From NCBI RefSeq assembly GCF_003576645.1, contig NC_044917.1:8156165-8220164 (forward strand): a stretch of DNA of 64,000 nucleotides. The letters are read 5' to 3'. Positions within the stretch are counted from its first letter, which is position 1; each line of letters opens with the position of its first letter. This document shows, one piece after another, positions 25,795-38,400 of the stretch. Source of the stretch: Ipomoea triloba (lineage: Eukaryota > Streptophyta > Magnoliopsida > Solanales > Convolvulaceae). The translations under genes and the position numbers were made by a program. The notes beneath the pieces are model-generated. The model was not told where the DNA came from and did no database searches. It saw only the letters and a program-made list of their open reading frames with translations.

Positions 25795-26510
25795 ATTTAG
25801 GTAAGAACGGATGCTCTAGAGATGAATGAGGACCAATCGCAGTCGTCCATCTGTCCAGATCAAAGTCATCAAAAGGATTGTATGTATTTTTTTTAAAAAA
25901 GAAAGTAGTGGTATTTTTGTAAATAACTCGAACTTTGGTGCAAGTAACATGTATTAAAAGTGCGAGTAGCTGATGCAAGTATGTAAGTAAAATTACTTGA
26001 AAGTGCAATCATTTTCAGTTTAACTTAATAGTGCAAGTAATTACCTATTCACATGGTGTACTTAATGATAACATTATATGCACTTAGGGTAACACTTGTG
26101 TGAGACCGTTTCACGGGTCTCAATCCGTAAGACCGATCGGATCTTTAATTAATGAGTCAAATCTTTGATGAATGGGTTAGATCTTTGACCTCATTAATCA
26201 AAGATCCGACCTGTCTCACAGATTGAGACTCGTGAGATGGTCTCATACAAGTTTTTTGCCATGCACTTAATATTGTTGCTCGGTGTATATTATATTGTTG
26301 CATTTGTAATTCATTTTACTTGCACTTAGGTGCACTCTATGAAATTGTTACTTACACTTTTAACACAATTTACTTGCACTTCAAAGTTTTAATTATTTAC
26401 AAAAATATCACCACATTTAAAAAAAAAATATTTCTGATCCGTTAAATCCAGACAGATGAACGGTTGTGATGAGTTCTCATGCACATGTGGTTCTCATTAT
26501 ATAGACTACT
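25795..26510. mobile_element. Element bordering a (TA)n tract, third example, with nested foldback
   Basis: The left end (TCCATCTGTCCAGATCAAA region) and right end (CTGATCCGTTAAATCCAGACAGATGAACGG) are imperfectly inverted. The interior has GTGCAAGTAA/TTACTTGCAC units. The GTGTGAGAC foldback at 26091-26255 lies inside it. Confidence 0.5.
26091..26255. mobile_element. GTGTGAGAC foldback MITE
   Basis: Ends AACACTTGTGTGAGACCG and GATGGTCTCATACAAGTT are inverted. The interior holds the inverted pair GATCGGATCTTTAATTAATGAG / CTCATTAATCAAAGATCC. Related to 7571-7676, 36961-37192, 38401-39156 and 59316-59740. Confidence 0.65.
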
Positions 26511-26511
26511 T

Positions 26512-27540
26512 AAATAATTTAATTCCACGCAAGAAATAATTGAGTTTAGAAAAAGAGATGATAAATGTCAACGTAAAGAAATAATTACCGGCATATTGGT
26601 TAAACAAGTAAATGTAGATGTAGATGCAAAGCAAGAGACAAGAAGAAATCCATGTCTGCCAAGTAAATAACCTTTCTAGGCATGTCTTTTAACAGTAGTG
26701 TCCTAAATTATAGCATAGGAATATTTAATTATATATGATTAGAGAGCATTATATCTCAAACACATCATAACACTTCCTCATATATATGATCCCAATCATG
26801 TCTCATTGTGACTGCGCAGAACGTTTGCCTTATTATCACTTGTCCTCCAAGTCAATCAAAAATGATGGGAATTTGGATAAATGCTTCTGCATTCAAATTA
26901 TGGGACACAATATAACTTTGCTTTCAAATGTTTTCGTGCCATGTCATACGTGCTTCTTAGTTATTTTACTTCAATTCTTTTCTTTCAAATTATCACTAAT
27001 CTTTTATTCGTCAATGATCCACTATATCCACATATATATATGATAGTCAACAATGATTCTTAACCATTCCACCGTACCCCTCAAGGTTCTTTCATTTTAA
27101 ATTATCTAATATTATTGTCGATGTCTCATATTTACTAAAAAATGATAGGTATTGGATGAAACTGAGTAGAGAGAAGTGACTGACATGTAACGCGAAGTGG
27201 CATGGGTCGGGTGTGGGGGCAACACCCCACAGTACAGTACATGGATATTTTTGTACATATGCATATTTAGGGTTGCATATAAATATGATGTTTGTAACCC
27301 TAAGTGTTTAATTTCATCATCACTATTACAATTGATAAAAGAATAGCTTCGTCCCATTGACGTAGGCACATTGCCGAACTATGTAAATCTTGTTTTTCTT
27401 TATTTTCTACCACTGTTATCGTTTCTTGTTCTCGTTAATCTCAAAATCTATTATATCTAACTTGTCCGGTAGTTACTTCTTACCCATCGGAATATAATCA
27501 AAATGAATCTCAAAATCTAATTTGTTTGATACACTCAGCT
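26512..27540. other. Intergenic stretch, no gene seen
   Basis: A frame of 85 aa at 26786-27043 has no recognised domain. No promoter or splice context supports it. Confidence 0.4.
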
Positions 27541-27554
27541 CTTTGATGTTTACC

Positions 27555-28745
27555 AAAATATGGAATCGACCAAGGAATTGTGAAATTCACTTGAATCAAA
27601 GTATGTGGCCAAGGATACCTCTAGCAAGAAACTTCTTGTTAGTATCTTTAATGATTATAAGATGGTTAAGACTTGACATATAACGAAACAATTCCATGAG
27701 ATTCAACGAATCTTTTGACCAAATTAATCAGTTGTCGTAATCAAGAATAGGAGAAAACAAATTACATTTAATTTGCTCAGATCTATGTGGATGATATAGT
27801 GTTTATACCAACCTCAAAGAATAAAACTAAAGAAATTGTTGATATTATGAAAAAAGAAATTGAAATGATTGTAGTTGGTGAGCTGATGCACTTCTTAGTT
27901 CTTCAAGTCTGACAATCTGAGAAAGGGTTGTCTATGTCTTAATCAAAGTACGTAAAGAATTTGATTAAAATGTTTGATATGAAAACTGCAAAAAATGCAA
28001 GGAGTTTGATTTCTTCCTCCTTAGAAATTTAACATGATGACTATGGAACAGTGACTCCACACGAAGTTAGCATGTATACATGCTTTAATGATTCTAAAAG
28101 TGCCGTTTGATATGAGTGGAGTATACGAGATACTCAGGAAATTAAAAGAACCACTTATGTAAGAGAGAAGTAAACATGATTTTTTAGAAACTCTATCAGA
28201 ACAAGTAACGTGCTTCGCGGTTAAAACAGACACACTCATAATAACTAAACAATAGTTGTAAGATACATCATTGTTTACACAAATGTTAAGACATCACATT
28301 CTACTAGACAACCGTAAAGTAAATATATATTTACAATGAAGGGCTCAAAGGGAAACAACTACCTATCCTATGCAGAGATTATCCGTTGAACACTATTGTG
28401 TCAATTTTCTTGTCCCAAAAACTAATTTTCATTGGTGATTCTTAGAAAAATTAGCATAAATTGTAGTTTTAATTGGCCATTTTAAGGTATTAATTAATAT
28501 TAGAGGGGTTCACTTATGATTTGGCTCAAGTCAAAGTAGGTTTAGATTCTCCTAATTGAGATGATAACTTTAATTAGTATATTATGCTCTCAAAATGGAT
28601 AGTGAGTGAATAAGAAATTAATTATCAAAGTGTACTTATTGAGTTGAGAAAAATATAGTTTGAAAAGGCTTTAAGTAACATTTGCATGCCCACATTAAAA
28701 AAAATTATGAGGATTTACACTAGTATAAATATAATTCAATTTTTA
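27555..28745 (+). pseudogene. Ty1/copia remnant: gag and RT pieces plus 3' LTR
   Basis: 27560-27735 translates as a gag (UBN2-type) piece with TKELWNSLESKYVAKDTSSK and NDYKMVKT. At about 27780 it jumps to reverse transcriptase: QIYVDDIVFIPTSKNKTKEI (the YVDD catalytic box), then VGELMHFLVLQV and SKYVKNLIKMFDMK. Everything between is deleted, and stops interrupt the RT. From about 28438 to 28745 lies LTR-like sequence (AGAAAAATTAGCATAAATTG, CTCAAAATGGATAGTGAGTG) matching the start of the solo LTR at 46601. Dead element, probably of the same family as that LTR. Confidence 0.7.
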
Positions 28746-29450
28746 AAAAAAAATTGAATTCTTTTCTCAAAGAAAAAAAAAAAAAAAATTTGAATTGTGT
28801 ATCATAGACCATACCTCTCGGGCGGGGACCCTCTCTTTCCTTATTCAATTCAAGTTCACCGAAAATGATTATATTTGACTACTCAATTATTTTTGTTAGT
28901 AACTAACTCTTATGAAGAAGTGAATTTCATATTATACCATAGCTAGAATTTTAGGGATATATTTCAAATTAAAATCCCCTACGTAGATACATTTCTTTAT
29001 TTAATATGAATTCTACCGATGTTAGGTTTAGACTAGTTTTACATGTGCATTACGCAACTGATTTATGCCCAATATTTGTATCTAAATAAGTAATTCAAAG
29101 TATATCAATGCAAGACTATATAAGAGAAGTTCATTATGATTGGCATTAAAACAAATGTTTAACTTTCACTTTTCTAAAAACAATTATCTAAATACTTATT
29201 GTAGTTGGTACGGTATTAGATAGTAGATACTACTTTTGGTTGAAATTATTCTAAGTTTTATTAATTCGCGCGCTTTCGGATAGGTTTGTCATTGTCTTCA
29301 TCAACATTGCTTGTCTGCTTCTTTTTTGTTGGTAGTGTCTCATGTGCAATTGGGTTATTGGTGCTAGTTTGCAAAAAGAATAGATTTGGTCTAATTAGTT
29401 TTGTTACATTAAAGAAATAGATGCATGGAACGCCTAAGTTGATTATCTTA
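28746..29450. other. AT-rich intergenic stretch, no gene seen
   Basis: The segment 29035-29340 resembles 4365-4740 (ATTGCGCGAATGGGTTAATACCCAAT against ATTACGCAACTGATTTATGCCCAAT), so it is a dispersed repeat pair of unknown class. Confidence 0.45.
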
Positions 29451-29452
29451 TA

Positions 29453-29710
29453 CTCCCTCTGTCTCATTTTACCTGTCCTACTTACTATTCATTGGTCAAA
29501 CCAACTTTTTCTTCTTTGTTTATTTTCTTTAGTAATTTTTACTCATTTTTAAATTTGATTTTTTTTGTTTAATAGTACTTTTAGTGTAGTTTCTAAATAT
29601 ATAAATTTTGTATATTAATACTAAACTTAATATTATGAAAAATTGAATTAAAAACAACTTCAGTCAAGCCTCGTTAACCGAATCAGACACATAAATTGGG
29701 ACGGAGGTAG
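29453..29710. mobile_element. Stowaway-like MITE, 258 bp, copy 1
   Basis: Ends CTCCCTCTGTCTC and GGGACGGAGGTAG are imperfect terminal inverted repeats of the Tc1/mariner-associated Stowaway type, flanked by TA (29451-29452 and 29711-29712). Same length as the copy at 63027-63284 and strongly similar throughout. Confidence 0.9.
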
Positions 29711-29810
29711 TACTACTAATTAGTCCATACTTAATATGAACCATTCACTTTAACAAACAACAGGACCAACATTTTTTAGTTCCCGTTATAGGTCAATCAT
29801 TATACCATGG

Positions 29811-30362
29811 ACAATGGTTCACAGTGCACAGTGGACCTTGGTGTGCATGTGTATGTCTTTTATATTGTGAGTTTTTTTGTCTTGTATTATGAAATTTTGT
29901 ACCTGACCTTAAGAGTATGAATTTTTCACTTGAAACAAATTAGTAGTTGTGTCTTATGTTATAAATTTGTGTCTTGTGTTGTGAAATTCTATGCCTATGA
30001 ACACAAATTTTGTATTTAAATCAGATTTGAAAAATAAGTAAATATATGGCATGCGTATGTGTCTTGTGTTGTGATTTTTTGTGTCTTGTGTTATGAAATT
30101 ATGTACCTTACAAGTATTAATTTTGGTGTATTTTTTTGTGTCTTGTGTTATGAAATTATGTACCTTACAAGTATTAATTTTGGTGTATTTATGTACCTTA
30201 CAAGTATTAATTTTGGTATATGTGTTTTATGTTGTAAGTTTTTGTGTTATGAAATTGTATATTTTAAGAGTATGAATTCTGTACATAAAACAAATTAGTA
30301 ATTGTGTCTTATGTTATGAATTTTTGTGTCTTGTGTTGTGAAATTCTGTGCCTATAAATACA
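29811..30362 (+). mobile_element. Non-autonomous repeat with degenerate internal units, copy 2
   Basis: Begins ACCATGGACAATGGTTCACA. It then carries repeated TTGTGTCTTGTGTTATGAAA and GTACCTTACAAGTATTAATT units, including near-perfect tandem copies at 30079-30228. Same motif order as the minus strand of 23085-23590. The open frames here are repeat products. Confidence 0.6.
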
Positions 30363-30449
30363 AATTTTATATTACACTCTTATATCAGATTATTAGTAGA
30401 TCTGATTCAAATTTAGTTTAAATTCAAGTTAATTACTTGATCCACATTT

Positions 30450-30537
30450 TTTTTTGAATACTATTAGGATTGAACCTGGCGACCTCTCACTTTGGAAGGT
30501 CACAGTTATGCCTCTTGACCACAAGATCTTTGGCTAA
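30450..30537 (-). repeat. Short tRNA-derived SINE
   Basis: On the minus strand: GCCAAAGATCTTGTGGTCAA head, box B AGGTTCAATCC, then a tail against the T run at 30450-30458. Confidence 0.6.
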
Positions 30538-30539
30538 TT

Positions 30540-31550
30540 CATATTTTATCTATATCCAAAAAGATCTTTTGCATAGAGTGTTAAAATTCTTTCTTCGAGT
30601 ACAAAAATATTCGTCACTTTGGGGTATTGGCTTCTGGCCTTTTGTAAATACATCTATCCCTAGTTTGGAAGATTAATGTAGAACTTATTAAATTCATCTC
30701 TTTGAGTTTAATAATATTTTTACGTAAGTTTTAAATATATAATTTTTAATAGCACTAAACAAAATATTATAAAAAATTAAATCGTATTAGATACATAAAA
30801 TAATGTAAAAAAAAAAGTATTATATTTAATTCAAAAATGTTACTTAAATTTTTAACCATCCAAAAAAAAAATAAAAATTGATGTACTATAATATGGTGGA
30901 GGAATGGAGTGTTGACTCATTTAATGTTATGTAATCTGTACAAAATGTTACTCGATCTAATCTGACATCTGCTTTAATGTTAGGTACCATAATGGAGAAA
31001 TGGAGTGGTGAGTGTTGATGTGTACACCGTCGCAGTATGTAGATTCCAGCAGGGCATGCAGATGGCAGAAGAACCGTACAAATGTTATACAATGTTTGTT
31101 TACATGGAAGTTGGGAAAAACAGCATAAGTGAACATTTTTATGCAGTCGTTGGTTTAGATCATTTAATGCATTAATTGTTGGCATATAAATATATAATAA
31201 TGGAAGTGGTTGAACTAGATGTGGTGTCTTTAATATGTGAACCACCTCACTTTTTAACCTTTTTTTTTTACTAATATTTTTTTACTTAATTATTGAGTTC
31301 TATTAACTGATTTAAAAAAAAAAAAAAAAAGCCAACTATAACACGCCTGAACAACTCAATTGATTGCAGGGGTGAAATTTGAAAAAGAGGAAAGAAAAAA
31401 AGAGCCAACTATAACTTTTAATTTTTCTTAATAAAATCATAATATGTGATAAAAATTTTACAATTTAAAAATAAGAATAAAGGTCAAATAGGACATTGAA
31501 CTGCACACGATAATGCAATTAGGTCACTGAACTTAAAAAATTACAATTAA
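30540..31550. other. Intergenic stretch, no gene seen
   Basis: 30890-31245 has more balanced composition and a 119-aa minus frame without a recognisable domain. I would not call it a gene. 30690-30850 resembles a decayed Stowaway end. Confidence 0.4.
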
Positions 31551-31831
31551 GGGTGTGTTTGGAAAGCATGAAAATGATTTTTGGAAAATGTTTTCTAGAA
31601 AATGTGTCATTTTCCGGAAAATAGGTTCATTTTCCGTGTTTGGATGTATTCTGGAAAACTGTCTTTGTATGTTTGGTTCATTTTTTGGAAGTCACTTTTC
31701 ACCACGTTGGCTTGCTTTTCCCCATTTAACGGAAATTATTTTCCGTTGACTAGGTTTTCCATGTGTAGCCAAACATGAGAAACTCGGAAAATAATTTTCA
31801 GAAATCATTTTCCGGGTTTCCAAACGCAATC
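31551..31831. mobile_element. Tourist-like (PIF/Harbinger) MITE, copy 2
   Basis: Termini GGGTGTGTTTGG and CCAAACGCAATC, with TAA on both sides (31548-31550 and 31832-31834). The same GGAAAATG-rich inverted arms occur as in 3695-4182. Length 281 bp. Confidence 0.85.
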
Positions 31832-32169
31832 TAAATCCCTAAATTAACTCATTTAATGCAATTCGTCCAATTTTTAAGTCTTTTTCAGTTTTTAACAGGT
31901 CGGTCAAAGTCAAATTTAAGTCTCCCGCCAAAATATCAAATTTGTTTTTTTTTTTACTACTTTTCCAACCATTCTTTTTTCCTATGTGTATCATCCTATA
32001 ATGATCCTCGTGGCAATTAAATATTAAATGAAAATTTAGGCGTCAAAAGAAAAATATAAAAAATTGTTATTACACGTAAGCAACAATAAAAGAAATGATA
32101 AAATATATTACAGGAATCTGTTGTACTTGTGTACTAGTTGGCCTTTAGCTCCTAACCGATAAACTATGC

Positions 32170-32378
32170 AGAATAGATAGTATTGAATATAGAAAGAAAG
32201 AAGGTAGAGACAATAGTATATGGAGTAATCAGAATTTTATTAACCAAGAACCCTTTACAATACATGTCAACGTATATATATAATATAAAATGTAATGGAT
32301 ACAATAATGACAGGTTTAATGATGGACCATTATGTCTGTTACACTAATAATGTCCATATTTATTATTTATTTATAACT
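32170..32378 (-). mobile_element. Probable copia 3' LTR
   Basis: Immediately downstream (minus strand) of a purine tract GTTCAAGGGAGAGT and the conserved GCGAGGCACGATTATGG end of a copia internal region. It contains a polyadenylation-like TTGGTTAATAAAATTCTG. The outer boundary is uncertain. Confidence 0.5.
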
Positions 32379-33781
32379 CTCCCTTGAACATTATTTTACC
32401 ATAATCGTGCCTCGCTAAAAACACGGTAGAAAAATCATGTGGGAAAAACCTATTCGAGAAAAGAGTACACGATTTATGGGTAATACATGTGTTGCTTTGA
32501 TGGCCTCTGATAGGTCGGGTTATAGGGCAACCCACTTGCCCTACGCAGCTCACTAGTTTATTTTCCGACCTCAATAGTGCATTCCTGATCATAATGCTCG
32601 TGGCGACCATAATGCACTCCCGAGCATAATACGCTTCCCGAGCGTACCTACTTCCCAGTCTCATTATCATTAAACCTCTCGGTCTGCAAGCACCCCTTCG
32701 CGTGTCAAATCTCTAAAGACATGCACTTGGCAAGCATAACCTCACCATCGAATCTACCTACGACACTTGGAGAGCATGTCGAGCACCCGTCATGTGTTCC
32801 CTCTTCCCTTCTATAAATAGGACATTTATTGTACCTTTGGGGGAACTTTTTGGCTTCCAACCTACATCACTCTACTCGGAGCCTCCCAACCTAACGTGGT
32901 CAGGTCTTTAATTACTTTCTCGGACACACCAACCGCCTCTATTAATCTTCCCAACCATATTATTTCACCTATAATACAGCTCCTGGTCACATTTAACCGA
33001 CTCGAATTAATTTACTCTATCAGCCTCATTAAAAACTTTACACTAAGAAAACCATGTGGGAAAAATCTTAGTTAATGGAAAAAGAGTACAATCAGAATTC
33101 TTCAAGGTTTGAAATATTTTATCATCGCGACCAATAAATCAATCATACTCTTTTGCTCCCCCTGAAGATAATAATTTCTCTAACCTACGTTCTCTAATTT
33201 TATGAACGTACTTTTCAAATGTAGATGTAGGTAGGAAATTAGTGAACAAATATATATGCTAGATTGTCACTAGATTAGTAGATTGAATCTTCTGAACCTG
33301 TATTTCACCACTCTTTTGGAGTTCGTGTGGATATAAAAAAAAAAAAAAATTTAGGTGCAATATGCTTTGTCAAGTTTCCTTTAACATATCTACTACTCAT
33401 CTGTGTAACACATGTTGTGTTATCCTGATACAGGATAGTGGGGGTATGACCAATACTTGTTATTCCACACGATCTTTGAATATTGTGTATTAATGAATGC
33501 AACTATACACACTCTTTTGAGGTTTCATATAAAGCAATGATTTCTGAGTTATTAGATGATGTAGCTACTAGTGTCTGTTTAACATATTTCCATGAAATAG
33601 CAGTACCTGCATAAAGAAAAACATATCTGGTCTGGGATCTAGCGTTATGTGGATCAGATATATAACCAGCATTCGAATATCCTACTAATTTAGTATCTTG
33701 GTTTCTTTCAAATATAAGCTCAAGATCCTTTGTACCTTGAGATCTAAAATTGTGAATATAAACTTTTAAAATTGTGAACAT
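32379..33781 (-). pseudogene. Ty1/copia remnant: RNase H and 3' region
   Basis: 33503-33781 translates as copia RNase H: KLVGYSNAGYISDPHNARSQ, then AISWKYVKQTLVATSSNNSE. 33305-33502 continues in another frame (ILYQDNTTCVTQMSSRYVKG, TKHIAPKFFF), so a frameshift separates them. Downstream is the usual copia 3' leader (CCATGTGGGAAAAA, GAAAAAGAGTACA). A purine tract lies near 33148. The 3' leader motif occurs twice (32400-32470 and 33025-33090), on either side of the GC-rich insert at about 32475-33010. Confidence 0.65.
32475..33010 (+). mobile_element. GC-rich LTR-like insert in copia remnant
   Basis: Distinctly more GC-rich than its surroundings, with a TATA box (TTCTATAAATAGGAC, about 32811-32825) and Ty3-LTR-like CGAGC motifs. 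No clear ends or target duplication, so this is tentative. Confidence 0.35.
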
Positions 33782-33784
33782 AGA

Positions 33785-35464
33785 GTTCTAAAATTGTGAA
33801 CATAGATCTGGGTCTACATTTCAAAGTGGACCCGGGTCCATTGCATAATTTGCCCTTAACTTATGACCTACTTACACTTTCAATGTGATTAATTTAGCCC
33901 TTATTCCTAATTAACCATTGTGATTATTCATAAGATTTTGTAGTTGTACTGCTTACTTTTCATTCAAAGGTGGCAAATTATACCATAGACTATGATCTAC
34001 CTTGTATTGTAGATCCTGGTCCAAAAATAACCTTTAAGATTCTGTATCTGTAGTTGACGATTTCTGTACTTGTAGCAATCATATTATGTATCAACAATTA
34101 TCAAGTTATTTATTTCCATATACAAAAACTATTAACTGTAAATACAAAATGTGTTAACTGAATGTATATAATTTTTATATCAGGTTCACAATGCAATATG
34201 AACCCTAATTCTGGTATAACAATTGTTCAACATTCGTAGATTCATCACGGGTCCCGCAAAAACTGCGATTTCGGGGGCCCACATGCAGAACTTCAGGCAT
34301 TAAAGTCGTGGTGTGCTAGGTAGATTGTGATCATTTGGACCATCCCGTGCATGCTTTATCACACACATTCCTCTAATTATATTGCATTTTTCAATAATAA
34401 TTCTTGTATTAAATCCCGTACGGAATGTTTTATGACAAATTTTTAGTTGATTAGTTTATAAATATTTAATAATTATAAAAAATGTGTTAATCGTCTTGAT
34501 CAAGTCAAGTATTATAAAGTTTGATAAAAACACTGTCGAAAAGACGTCGTCACACCTACTATTATATATAGAAATATATGGTAATATTTTTGTAAATAAA
34601 TGATTAGTTATTTATAAAAATGTATCCATCACTTTTTACTTATAATATTAGACAAGATGTTTAGGATATCTCCATCAATGCATTTTGGATAGGTTTTTGA
34701 GGAGGTCAAGCTGAGGTGGAGGAGAGAGGGATATGAGAGATAAGAACCTTGGTCTTTGCTGAAGGACCAATGTTTTTGTCAGCTTTGTAGGTTCCACCAA
34801 GAAAAAAAGACAAGACAGTCGGCCGCGTGCACTGTACGTGCCTGACTTGGCACGTAAATCTTTAATTCTTTTTTTGTTTTTCCAGATTTAGATTTTGTTT
34901 TTTGTTTTTTTTTTAATTTTTCCCTCCTCTCATTTTCTCTTTTCTAATCACACTTATATATAAAAACTCATCAACAACTACAACTACTAGTGATGCCCTT
35001 AGATATCTTAAAGTTGGTAGAATTGAAGCAACATTTTGCATAATTTGTATCTTTTATGTTGGATTGTCGGTTAATTGTGTGGAGATTCTGTTTTAGATAT
35101 CATAAATAAAGTTGGTAGAATCGAAAAAATATATTTCATAATTTGTATATTTAGTATTGGATTATTGACTAATTGTGTAGTGATTCTCTTTGTTAGGGTG
35201 GCCTCTATCTTTTGACTATCTTTGGGGAATAAAAACATGAGAGTCACTTTGTTGTTGGATTTAGTTGTCCTCACAAAGGAAACTCTTAATCATTTAACAG
35301 CATATGTATGTTCTCTGTTTTTATTATCTTTTTCAATTTCAGAATGATGAGGTTTATATATATATTTTGCAAATCATTTTATTTATTTGTATTTAGACTT
35401 GCTTGATATGAGGGTATTAAAAATTATATGTTTTACGTATGTGTCATTTGTTTTAGAATAATAG
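33785..35464. other. Intergenic stretch with conserved non-coding blocks B1 and B2
   Basis: No gene seen. 34275-34357 and 35207-35278 match blocks A1 and A2 at 12636-12719 and 12868-12959. The element-like motif ACCATAGACTATGATCTACC near 33980 belongs to the palindromic family at 29811. Confidence 0.45.
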
Positions 35465-36094
35465 TTTTTTTTTTTTTTTTTCGAGGAAATGTAAATGTAT
35501 ATTCTCGAGGGAGCGAAGCATGCCCCGACCCAGATCAAAACATCTAGTACATGCTGTACATTGTTACAACCAAAACAGTGGCAAAGCCAACTAAGAAAAA
35601 CAAGATGGAGGAGGATTAATCCTATGCTCGAATAGGTGGAGGCCATTTCGTGGAATTGAATTGGCATGTCCAACCCATTGAGATCCTCTCCATATATGTA
35701 AAACCGGAAAAATGGTCCAAATAAATTAGAGGACCAAAAAACAATACAGCAAATCAATAAAACATGTCCACATTATGTNTTTTTTTTTTTTTTTTTCGAG
35801 GAAATGTAAATGTATATTCTCGAGGGAGCGAAGCATGCCCCGACCCAGATCAAAACATCTAGTACATGCTGTACATTGTTACAACCAAAACAGTGGCAAA
35901 GCCAACTAAGAAAAACAAGATGGAGGAGGATTAATCCTATGCTCGAATAGGTGGAGGCCATTTCGTGGAATTGAATTGGCATGTCCAACCCATTGAGATC
36001 CTCTCCATATATGTAAAACCGGAAAAATGGTCCAAATAAATTAGAGGACCAAAAAACAATACAGCAAATCAATAAAACATGTCCACATTATGTN
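35465..36094. repeat. Perfect 315-bp tandem duplication with N at each junction
   Basis: 35465-35779 and 35780-36094 are identical 315-bp units, each starting with 17 T and ending in ...CATTATGT plus a single N (35779, 36094). On the minus strand each is a LINE 3' end with its poly(A) tail. Identity together with Ns at both joins points to assembly duplication rather than biology. Confidence 0.9.
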
Positions 36095-36860
36095 GCTCGG
36101 GATGCATTGATTGGTCTGATAAATCTGTGCAAAGATTGGGAGATTCATTTGCTTGGGGGCACGGCTCCTGGATATTAGTATGATATTTCGAAGCAGCGCC
36201 TAGATCATCTTGTCCCTTATTCGAACTTGATGCCTTAGTTGCAACCCATTTTGCAGCTTTGCCCTTTTTGTTTCTCTTCTTAGTCCAACGCTTATTTCCA
36301 GTGCATTCATCCATAAGGTGGTCATTGCTTTTGCACTTGGTGCAATAACATGGATTGAGTTCAAAGGTGACTTTCTGCCTAAAAGAATCCCCATTTGGCA
36401 TATTCACCAAAATAGAATCTGGAGCACGTTTTGATGTGTCAACATCAATAAGAATCCTAGCAAATTCTTCTCTACCCATGCGTTGCTCTCGGGTCTTTTC
36501 ATACGCACAAATCGGAATGCCAATACACGAGGCAATTTTTCCTAATGCTGTAGGGGACCAGCATTCAAGGGGGAGAAAAGGAAATCTGACCCATATAGGC
36601 AAGATGCTAAAATCTTCATTTTCCAATCTGAACTTTTCCGAAAGTGATTTAAGAAAGAGTCTTTTCCCAAACAAGAAATAAGGCCCATCTTTAAGTATTG
36701 CACTTCGGTCCTCCTCTGATTGGAAACGGAAAAGAACATGACCATTAGGGCGGGTAAAAAACTTGCATTCGACCTTCCAAAAGTTAACCAAGGTTTGAAT
36801 TGCATGGACTCCTGGGAATCTTCCTGCAAAACTGCCTAGAATTGTGACACCACAAAATCA
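36069..36860 (-). pseudogene. LINE ORF1 (DUF4283 / zinc knuckle), 5'-truncated
   Basis: Continuous minus-strand frame: LGSFAGRFPGVHAIQTLVNF, then GHVLFRFQSEEDRSAILKDG and LPIWVRFPFLPLECWS, followed by a CCHC knuckle (CTKCKSNDHLMDEC). This is the ORF1 (gag-like) layout of plant L1-type LINEs, which carry a DUF4283 domain. An in-frame stop about 30 codons upstream of the first recognisable residues limits the 5' end. The reading frame meets the N-marked junction at 36094, where LINE 3' UTR follows directly. Endonuclease and reverse transcriptase are therefore missing. Confidence 0.75.
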
Positions 36861-36960
36861 TTTGGTCAATATGATTTATTGTGGATGGATTTTTGAACAT
36901 TTTGAAATGATTTTTTTTTTTTTCACTTTTAGTGTTATGACTATTAAGTTATGGAAAAAA

Positions 36961-37192
36961 TTTGTGTAAAATCGTCTCACATATCCTTGTCCATAAGACG
37001 AGCTGGGTCAAGATGAAAAAATGTAGTGCTAAATCAGGAATAAAATGTTTATTACTTATATGGGAAAATGCAATACTTTTGAAGGAAAATGTAATACTTT
37101 TATTTCTAATTAGTATTACATTTGCATATATTGACCCGTCCTAACCCGTCTTAAGAATAAAGATCCGTGAGACGATTTTACACAAGTGTGAC
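36961..37192. mobile_element. GTGTGAGAC foldback MITE (diverged)
   Basis: Ends TTGTGTAAAATCGTCTCAC and GTGAGACGATTTTACACAAG are a near-perfect inverted pair of about 19 bp. The interior has GTAATACTTTT/AAAAGTATTAC units shared with 59316-59740. Confidence 0.75.
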
Positions 37193-37194
37193 CT

Positions 37195-38400
37195 TTAAGT
37201 TATTTTGATACAAAACTTTTTTTTTGGTACATTTGGTACACAACTTTTTTTTTGGGGCCACATTTTGTCTTTTTCACCAAATCTTCAATACAAGTTTTGT
37301 TGAATTATTGACTTGGTAATTATAAGGTTTCAAGTTTGACTTTCAGTGAGAATGATTTATTGACTTTTTTGGTTTGAACTCAACCATGAACAACCTAGAT
37401 TGGTTTAATTACTCCATTGTGGTGCTTTGTTGGTTATGTTACAATGCGAGATTTACTTAATATACACTCGGATAGTAGAAATGTAAAACATTACAATAAT
37501 TTTCTACTGGAGATTTAATCAGAATAACCAAATGCAGGGAAAATTTAGAAAAAAAAATTGGTAAAAATAATACTTTAAGGTCAAATGTGGAAGTAGCATG
37601 ACTCTTGTGAAACCAAAAATGAAAAAAATTCTTCCAAAATTTTATATGAATATGCAAGGCTATCTAACGTCAAGAGGCCCATTCTTGGCCGCAAGTATGA
37701 AACAGTCTTAAATCTCTAGGCCACCTATCCCATCGTTAAAGATTCTTACAATTCAATGAAGAAATTAGTTATTGTGTTCTACGATGAAAATTCTGGACTA
37801 CACTCAAAAAATATATAATATATGTATTTTTTTTGGGGGGTTAGGGCTAACTATCTAGGTATGTAGCTATCATTTTTATTTTACTTATTTTAAAAAATTT
37901 CGTATTTTAAGGAGAATAGTGTGTGTAGGAGAGTAGTAATAGGCCACTCTTTTGCTCACAGGATAAGACATGCCACCTATAATATACATGAATATGGTTT
38001 CTCTCCAAATTGAGACAGCTGTGACGACAAAGTTGTACTATGTACATGCCTATATTGTAGTAGTGGATAATAGAGAAGATATTATTCTCACAATGAATTG
38101 AATGGTGCTGTGTGGTCCATTCTTAATCTTGTTCACAGGGATTAAGTGAGGGGATTTGCTTTCACTAATCGTCATTAGATTTGGTGGGGTGAAAAGCATT
38201 TGGAATATATATGGAGAAGGGAATTGAAATAGCTAGCAAATCATTCTTTTTCTTCAACAGCAAGCAGAATCATGTATCTTTAATGTTTATGATAGTAACT
38301 GCTTGACAAACATGTACAGTGTGTGAGTGAGTGGATTCCATGTATTATGTGGGTCTAGTTTTTATTTTTTAACCCAAATATTAAAAATAGGGCAAATTTT
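37195..38400. other. Intergenic stretch with conserved block B3
   Basis: No gene seen. About 38105-38355 shares CAAGCAGAATC, TTGACAAACATGT, GAGTGAGTGG and GGATTCCA with 17040-17330. Confidence 0.4.

Noticed and set aside
30886..31245. 119-aa minus-strand frame
   Set aside because: More balanced base composition made it tempting, but no motif, no methionine context, and no intron pattern support a gene.
35383..36072. Two near-identical membrane-protein-like frames
   Set aside because: They are the LINE 3' UTR read twice across the duplicated 315-bp unit. They start from sequence with Ns and end in poly(A).
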